The notes under the pieces are model-generated. The model was not told the origin of the DNA. It ran no database searches and was given only the letters and a program-made list of their open reading frames with translations. Shown one piece after another: positions 57,182 through 64,000 of a stretch of 64,000 bases of DNA. Source of the DNA: Vicia villosa (Eukaryota; Streptophyta; Magnoliopsida; Fabales; Fabaceae); the NCBI RefSeq assembly GCF_029867415.1, contig NW_026706173.1:124001-188000 (forward strand), read 5' to 3'. A program made the translations under genes and the position numbers. Positions within the stretch are counted from its first letter, which is position 1. Every line of letters starts with the position of its first letter.

Positions 57182-59090
57182 TGTTGCACCCCAAAATTTG
57201 CCCATTATTTATTCCTAATTGTTTCTCACATCACATTTATGTGCATACTTCATCTAGGTCATTCATCCATTACATTCATTCATATCATGGTTACTATTCA
57301 GAAATTGATAAGAAAAAAGGCTTTGTGGAAAATATTTCTTGGTTTAGAAGAGAAGATCTGAGGCTTGATTGTGTGGCATCATCTGCATTGAAGTTCTCCT
57401 GAGATTAGGACTCCATTACCTTCAATTCAAAGCTCTGATTGAAAGATACAAGCTTCTGGATCATCTAGCCTCCCTAAAATTAGGGTTTTGACTAAGGTCA
57501 ACACAGTTGACTTTTCGGTCAACATTTAATCAGGAGGTAACTTTTGAGTATGAAAAATGTTGGTACCCTGAGGAAGTATTCAGTGGAGTTTATTGATTGA
57601 AGATTGATTGAAATTGGATTGAAGCTGATTAATCGGGAAAACTCATCTGGAACGGAGAAAATCAGAACAGTTGACTTTTTGGTCAAAGTCAAGGTCAATT
57701 GTCCAATATTGAAGGTGGGAAGAAAATTGGTCAAGAAAAGTCGACAAGATAAATTAAAACCAAGAATTATCAAAGTTTCCAAAAATGGAAAGTTAGTTGA
57801 ATTAGGAAATTACCATAATTGGAAGTTTCTACACTTAGAATTTTTTTGAAAGATTTGGAAATGGTTGATCAGCTCACTTCACGTCCATTTTACACGTGTT
57901 TCTAGGCTTCAATTCAAGACAAGCTAAACACCAAAATTGTTCATCTCATGGCACACTACAACTTTGTAGTTAAGAGTTTTTCCATTTGAATCATGGTTGA
58001 AAAGATACAAAGGTGCAAAGAGTGAAGATCCCAAGTCATCCAAGTCATATTGTTGGGCAAAATGGTTAGGCATATACGCGAGCAATTTAACAAACACATG
58101 GTATGCCATCTCTGAAGCCAGTTTTACAGAATTACAAGATCCTTATAAATTCAAACTTGGTATGAATCTAATCATCTCTATACCCTCTATCCATTGGTTT
58201 GAAAATCATTGATTTAGGTTGGGAGATGAGAAGGTTGCAAAGCCTCAAAGTCAGGACCTCACAAAGTCATGCATTGCTTCAGACAAGGGCACCTTTCCTG
58301 GGTGTACGCGCAACATTTCCACAAACAGTTGGTGGGAAATTTCCAAGTTCATTTTTAAGGAGTTCAAAGCCTCTCCTTGACCTATACTTGGTGCCAATCT
58401 CTTCACCCCCATGTCCTCTATCCAATAAAATGGAAATCATTGATTTTGGTCAAATGATCATTGAGATAAGTGACCTCAAAGTGAGGCCCCTGGGAAGTGT
58501 ATATTAGCAAAGGCATCAGGCCAAGTCTTAGGCCGCGCGCGCATAGCCTCAATGCATCTGTATATCTCTACTTTCCAAGGCATATTTGAACAAGTTCCAA
58601 ACTTTAGCTTTCAATATTTCAAACACCAATATTGTTGTCCTCCATCCCCTCTTTGCAATGATCATGAAAGTGAATCAAATGGGTGCCTATAGGTCAAGAT
58701 ATATGGATGCAAAGGTGATATCATAACCATGAAGAATTTGGAGCATGCAGCATTCTTGTCTCACTACCACTTTCCATAAAAACCCATGCATTTGCCAAAC
58801 ACGTAAAAGCACATGAAGCATCTACCACATGCGTAATATGCTTGCTCACTAAGTTTTGAGAGGAAATCTGAATCTCACAAATCTCCTTCTAAACCAAAGG
58901 CTACCAAGTTCGTTCCCTCAAAGAAGCCCAAAACCAGACATTGACGATAAAGAGAAGAAGACAACTCCCCTTTTCGGACGAGAACCTAAAATCAATGCTA
59001 AGGTTACTTTCTCTTGCTGATTTTTGCAATTTCATAACTCAAAATTACTTAATCTCAATCGATTAACTCAGATTATGATGGTTCTGTTTT
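57182..59090 (+). mobile_element. Start of Ogre-like LTR F (truncated)
   Basis: TGTTGCACCCCAAAATTTGCCC matches the start of LTR D except near the third base. No polypurine tract precedes it, so this is a 5' or solo LTR inserted in the gene fragment (candidate site copy CTGGT, 57177-57181). No primer site or terminal end was found downstream. The right boundary, placed near 59090 where sequence character changes, is a guess. Small ORFs inside are not supported. Confidence 0.5.
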
Positions 59091-61211
59091 AGGAACTCGC
59101 AGATAGTTGAAAAAAATAAGACAGATCTTACCTGTCTATGGGAAAAGACGAGACATCGCAGGATTGCTAAAGAATATATTACTCTGCAGAAAAGATATGA
59201 TGTTAAAATATTTCATTTTATTTTTCTCTCTATTGTCTTAATTTTTGTTTACTTTGTACTTGAATATAATGGAAGCATGGTGACAGAAGCTCTAACAAAA
59301 ATTCAGGGGAAGATCCATGAGATTGTAGTGTCTCACTGAGTGTTCTTTAGGTATATTTTTCAACTTTATTTTTCAGTTTTATACCCTTTTAGTCTATTTA
59401 TTTTAGTTTTAATATTTAACTTTTTGTTTTGTGTTTGAATTGAAAGACTCGTGTCAAATAATGTTTGTTCACAAGTAGAAAGAGATGAAGTATGTGAAGA
59501 GCTTCGTCCTCCTTTTCTAAATGTAGTCTACAAATGCATATGTGGTTCACTTAGTAAAGAATAGGCCTCACAATGGTAATGGTGTGCTTGAAATGTGTTT
59601 TTATATATAATATCATGTGTGTGTATAATATCAGCGTCACACTTTATTCTAATTGGATATTCCCCAATTTCAACCTAAAAAAAACAACTGGTAGGCTTAA
59701 CATCGAAACGCTTTTTTCTACTGTGTGTATAAATTTAGTTGGTATAAAAAACAAGAACGAGGATGGACTTTGTTGCCTCATTTAACAGTAGTTTCAAAGG
59801 TATGATGATGTTTGATTACAATCTCTTTGGTTTCTTTGGTTCATTTAGTTGAAACTTGGAAGGTGTTAATGTTCACTACTTGAAGATATTAACTGTTTGA
59901 TGAAATGTATATGTTTTTTTGGAACTCTTGTTAAAAATACATGTCATGACCAGCTGCCTCTTATCATTTTTTTTACTGAAATGGATAAAAGGAATAAGAT
60001 TATATAAGGCATAATAAAATTATGTTAAAAACTTTGCATTGTTATTTGTGCATTTAAAAACATGGATTTGAAGAGTGTTGAATGCATCAAGGAAATTGCG
60101 TTACTTAGATGTTGATGAGTGTTAGTTGTTGGTGTTAATACGAACACATTTTAGTGGTAATTGATAACAGAGCATGTGTGTTATGTGGTGTTTGGTAGTC
60201 CTCAATCATGGTAAGTTCGCAAGTGTGTGGAGGGCTGACATAGATTTTAGTAGTATAGACTGCAGGGAATTGGTTTGTTATATCTATTTTTGTTTTTTTG
60301 CTCAAGGCTGTTTGGTAGCGTAGCGTTGTTTTTCGGTATTGTTGTATGTTTTTTGGTATGTTCTAAAAAGTGATTAGAGCTTCGGAGAAAGTAAGGAAAG
60401 TAAGGATAGTAATGTTACCATAATTGATTTGATCTCTCCTAAGTGTATGTAATTAGATTATATTTGTAGTGTTCGAGTTCTTTTGAACTGGGTTAGATAC
60501 TTGGGTTTTATTTTTATCTTTTAAGATTTAAGTTATCTCTTTTACTTTGTTTCTTATTCAAGTATCGGTTTTGATTGTGCATGGCTAAGTTTAATCCTTG
60601 AAAGAAAGGAGAGACCATGTGTCGGAACAAACAAAGTAGCTCTGCCTAATGTTTGCAACCGACTTTCTATAAGGTTTACTTCTATCTTTTACATTTTAGA
60701 TCATATTGTAAAAAATGTTAGATTTTGGTGGTTGTTGATTCTGAGGTCATATTCATTCATTTTACATTAGGTACACAAGTTACATTGAACTCAATAAAGA
60801 AAAATTAGTAATAAATTCTTATAAACAAGTTATACTAAAAGAAGAAACCATGAATCTTACATCTTCTTTTAGTATCATATTACAGGATAAAACTGTTCTC
60901 TTATGAACTGTTAGCATACAGGCAAGAACTTCGAGGCCACATGATAATTCCATCTTATTTTATTTCTTCATAAATGCCTTTGGAAGTTACTGATATGTCA
61001 ATAGGGGGCTTTGGTTAGTGTTTTTGACAGAATCTCTATGTAAGAAAATGCAACCAAATAACATTCTATAATTTTTTTTATTATTAGAGAAGTGAAAATA
61101 TTTCTTAGTATGTTTTGAAATTTGATATGAAAAATATAATAACTTTAGCTTTTGAACTGGATTAGTTCACATATATACATGAGAATAATGCAAAAGTATT
61201 TTTTTTTTTAG
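59091..61211 (+). mobile_element. AT-rich body, probably of a CACTA transposon
   Basis: No intact gene. Short exon-like pieces occur, for example near 59450-59560 (a frame with CSQVERDEVCEELRPPFLN). It is assigned to the transposon only because the right CACTA terminus follows. The left terminus was not found. Confidence 0.3.
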
Positions 61212-61409
61212 TTCTTTAAAGATAAATGAGAAGAATTGATTCAAGCAACATCTCAACAAGATATCTCTTCACTTACTAAAAGCTTATATTATCAGGCCAA
61301 GCCATATATTAGAGATGAAGTTCATGAAGATGATATGGCTGATAATGATGATGTGGCTGATGATAGTGATGATGTGTTTGATGATTGTGAACAAGTAGGT
61401 CAAGAATGA
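61212..61409 (+). pseudogene. Acidic C-terminal exon within the CACTA body
   Basis: A frame with LIQATSQQDISSLTKSLYYQ and a run of Asp/Glu (DDMADNDDVADDSDDVFDD) ends in TGA at 61409. A stop lies just upstream in the same frame and a T-rich, acceptor-like tract precedes it, so it is best read as a last exon. No domain was recognised. Confidence 0.35.
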
Positions 61410-61764
61410 CAAGTGTAATAGTGTGGCTTACTTTTGTATGTCTTGTTTTTTGAGTTAAGATATTGACTTTTTGTATGCAAGAATTGAAATAGATTTATTC
61501 CCCCTTTTGTATGTGTTTGATGATGGTGAAGACCAATTCACTAATTATACTTGCAAGTGTAGTAGTGATAATTTAGTTTGGTTATATTTTGGATTGATTA
61601 TGTATTTTTTTTTACAACTATTTGGTAATACTTATATATATTATGTTCATATTGTTTTGTGTCTTCATTTTTGGTGTGTATGAAACACTTTGAGCTATTA
61701 AATTAGATCTAAAAAAATTGATTACAAGGATTGTAAATTATTAATAATAAATAAAAAATTCAAA

Positions 61765-62087
61765 CGTTAGAGACGGAAATAGAGACTGATTTTGTCATGC
61801 AACACTTCTTAATCCGTCGCAATTTTGGTCCCAATGAGTAGAGCAATTAATACTAAATCAGTCACAAAATCGGTCTCTAAATTCGGTCGCTGACATCGGT
61901 CACAAATATCGGTCTCTAATTCAGTCACTGTAAAATCGGTCTCTGAAATGGTCGCTAGGGACTAGCGACCAGTGTTTTTGCTACTGCAAAAAATTGGTCG
62001 CGAATTTAGTCGCTAATGAATTTAGTGACCGATTTTGTAGATTTTCGGTCGCTAAATCGGTCTCTAAAAGCGAGATTTCTAGTAGTG
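61765..62087 (-). mobile_element. Right terminus of a CACTA (En/Spm) transposon
   Basis: The minus strand starts CACTACTAGAAATC at 62087, the standard CACTA terminus of legume elements. Inward are dense subterminal repeats: ATCGGTCTCTAA-type units at least four times and GGTCGCTAA-type units in both orientations, including a perfect 10-bp-arm hairpin at 61949-61971. These are the expected binding sites of the element's DNA-binding protein. A 3-bp site copy would be TCC (62088-62090). Confidence 0.72.
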
Positions 62088-62651
62088 TCCAATACACTAC
62101 CCTATATAAGATATTCTCCTTCACAAATCATGAGGACGTTTTGATTCCTTTCATTTTCTCAGTTTCAAAACTCTCACTCTCATCTCTCTCGTCCTCGTGC
62201 TCTCTCATCTCTCTCACCTCCATAACAAACTCCTAACAGTTTGTAACTGACAACAACCACCATAATCATCAAAATGTGTTATTTAATTTATGAAATTAAA
62301 GTGTGTTAATCATCAAAGTGATTAAATTTATTAAAGTTTATGATTTCATATCATACAAATTTGATTTGGATTCTATGAGAATAACATGTTATGTGTTTCA
62401 TGAAATTTATTATATAAGACATATAAAGATGATCATTTAAAGATGATTCATGACGAGATGTGGAATTTTGAGAATCATATCACGGAGGATAAGGATTCGA
62501 GATTCCCATAAATAAAGAACCTCACGAGGAAGGTTCTCTGTGGATTGTTGAAACACAAATCGAAAGTTCGTCAATAATTTTTGAAAAACAAATTGAACAT
62601 AGAATAAATAGAAGTCTAAAAGACTAAGGATATAGGACCGAACAAAATCAA
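62088..62651. other. No recognised feature
   Basis: AT-rich sequence without supported ORF, RNA or repeat. A TATATAAG at 62103 is not linked to a gene. Confidence 0.5.
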
Positions 62652-63219
62652 TTGTCAACATATTTCTTGTATCTAGTAGAAGAAAATAGTGAGAATTTTG
62701 TTCGTAAGATTCCTATTATTCTTCGAGTGGAAGATGATCCTAAGATTTACAATGAAGATGTAATTTCAAAGGACTCCTCTTGGAATGATGTTATCCAAGA
62801 TGAAATGGATTCAACAATGTCAAACCATACTTGGTTTGATGCAAGTGAGTGTTTAGAAAGAAGTATCATAAAGATGGTACACTAAACATCTACAAGTCTA
62901 TATTAATAACCAAGTGTTTAGACAAAAGGAATGTGTTAATTATTTGAACACATATGCACTAGTAGCAAGGACAGAAAAAATTAAAGTATTGCTTGCATTA
63001 GTTTTTGCATGAACTTATAGTTCATCAAATGGATGTCAAAATGACATTCCTAAATGGAGATCTCAATGAGGATATTTACATGGAGAAACCAGAAGGTTAT
63101 GTGCTTCCTGGTAATGAACAAAAGTTATGGAAGCTTGTCAAATCCTTGAATGGATTAAAATAAGCATTGAAACTATGGCACCAAAAGTTTGATTCTATAA
63201 TTGCAAAATTCACAAATTA
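62652..63219 (+). pseudogene. Decayed Ty1/copia reverse transcriptase, N-terminal part
   Basis: Frame-shifted pieces: DPKIYNEDVISKDSSWNDVI, then [20 protein letters not shown] and [13 protein letters not shown], then ALKLWHQKFDSI after a TAA where this motif normally has Gln. This is the Copia RT fingers/palm region with several stops and at least one shift. It is interrupted at about 63219. Confidence 0.7.
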
Positions 63220-63440
63220 AATGGGAGAGACACAACTTAAGGGGAGATTTTTCAATCTTATAAAAGCATGAATTTAAAGAGTTTGTCATCATCAAAAGGG
63301 GGAGTTGTGAAGAATATATCTTATATCTAGTTTTGATGAAGACAAAGGTTATCAAATAAGAAAAGGGTCAAAAGTGTCATGCACATTAATGATGAAGTTG
63401 ATCAAGAAGGTTGAAGATAGAAATTCAAGTGAATATTTGA
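63220..63440 (+). mobile_element. Foreign retroelement piece with polypurine tract and LTR start
   Basis: TCATCATCAAAAGGGGGAGT followed by TGTGAAG (LTR start at 63306) is a SIRE-type 3' junction. It lies between the two halves of the Copia RT relic and has no second end or site duplication that I can see. Confidence 0.45.
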
Positions 63441-64000
63441 GGCAAAAGAACTTAACTAAGTTGTGTGAGAATATTGTGATATTCCTTTGTCTCTATGTTG
63501 ATTACATGTTGATCATTAGCCACGAGATGAATGAAATCTTAGAAACAAAGAGGTTTCTAGCTTCCACATTCAAGATGGAAAATCTTGAAATAGTGGACAC
63601 TCTTTTCGATCAAAGTAAAGCGAAAGAGTGGGGGTTAAAAGCATATTGAGAAAACTTCCACACTCAAGATGAAAGATCTTTGACTAGTTGATAATCTTTT
63701 GGGGATCAAAGTAATGCGAAAATAGTGGGAGTTATGAACTTAGTCAAATACACTTTGTTGAGAAAGTTCTTGATAAGGTCAAAGTGTCACTTTTCAAGAA
63801 AGTGAATATTCAATTTGATCTTAATGTCAAAATGATGATGGAAGAGTTGTGACTATATTAGAATACACAAGTGCAATTGGTTTTCTAATGTAATGTACTA
63901 TACCTGACATAGTATTTGTACTTAGTAAATGAGTAGATTTACTAGAAATCCAAATAGTGAGCATTGGAAGGCCATCACTAGGATTTTCGATTATCTTTTT
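63441..64000 (+). pseudogene. Decayed Ty1/copia RT, C-terminal part with internal duplication
   Basis: IVIFLCLYVDYMLIISHEM carries YVDY in place of the catalytic YVDD (63494-63505). A segment of about 94 bp (63561-63654, 'FKMENLEIVDTLF') is repeated in diverged form at 63655-63740 ('LKMKDL...VDNLLGIKV'). The end gives MSRFTRNPNSEHWKAITRI, the RT/RNase H linker. It continues past the window edge. Confidence 0.65.

Noticed and set aside
59573..59785. 70-codon plus-strand ORF in the CACTA body
   Set aside because: AT-rich, no motif, and its start is not tied to a promoter or splice site.

Overview
The window is a pile of nested transposable elements with no identifiable host gene. LTRs of 3.5 to 6.3 kb starting TGTCATACCC, a tRNA-Arg-type primer site, a separate ORF1 upstream of gag-pro, and tandem repeats in the 3' untranslated region are the marks of Ogre (Ty3/gypsy, Tat branch) retrotransposons. 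Their abundance, together with a SIRE/Maximus-type Copia element, suggests a large-genome legume of the pea/faba bean/vetch tribe (Fabeae). The assignment comes from element structure, not from a host gene.

Layout, left to right: part of a minus-strand Ogre-type LTR (E, 1-2831); the 3' untranslated repeats and polypurine tract of a plus-strand Ogre-like element (2832-4498), running into its LTR (D, 4499-9000), which is followed by a primer site and leader (to 9360); a non-autonomous LTR element lacking coding capacity (C, 9361-17011); a gag fragment of an older Ogre-like element (B, 17254-17531); a complete, very young minus-strand Ogre (A, 17537-41347, 23.8 kb, site duplication TAGAG); the remainder of B (gag, leader, primer site, and a 5' LTR at 43078-55115) split by a young SIRE-type Copia element (43577-52086, site duplication ATAGG); a hairpin-rich stretch and a decayed plant-mobile-domain-like gene start (55116-57181); the start of another LTR (F, from 57182); the right end of a CACTA transposon (to 62087); and a scrambled Copia reverse-transcriptase relic (62652-64000).

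Insertion order read from the breaks: B is older than A (A sits inside B's gag) and older than the SIRE element (which sits inside B's LTR). C lies in D's leader or at the D/B boundary. A and the SIRE element have almost identical LTR pairs but both carry internal deletions with short homology at the joints, so neither now looks autonomous.

The most interesting signals are not genes. (1) A hairpin of 32-33 nt near the 3' end of three divergent Ogre-family LTRs keeps its architecture while its outer stem sequence changes completely. (2) A second hairpin in the leaders of A and B keeps its loop and shows a compensatory base-pair change. (3) tRNA-like A-box/B-box modules lie in sense orientation in the transcribed part of two unrelated Ogre LTRs. 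These were found by eye; no alignment, folding or database search was run.
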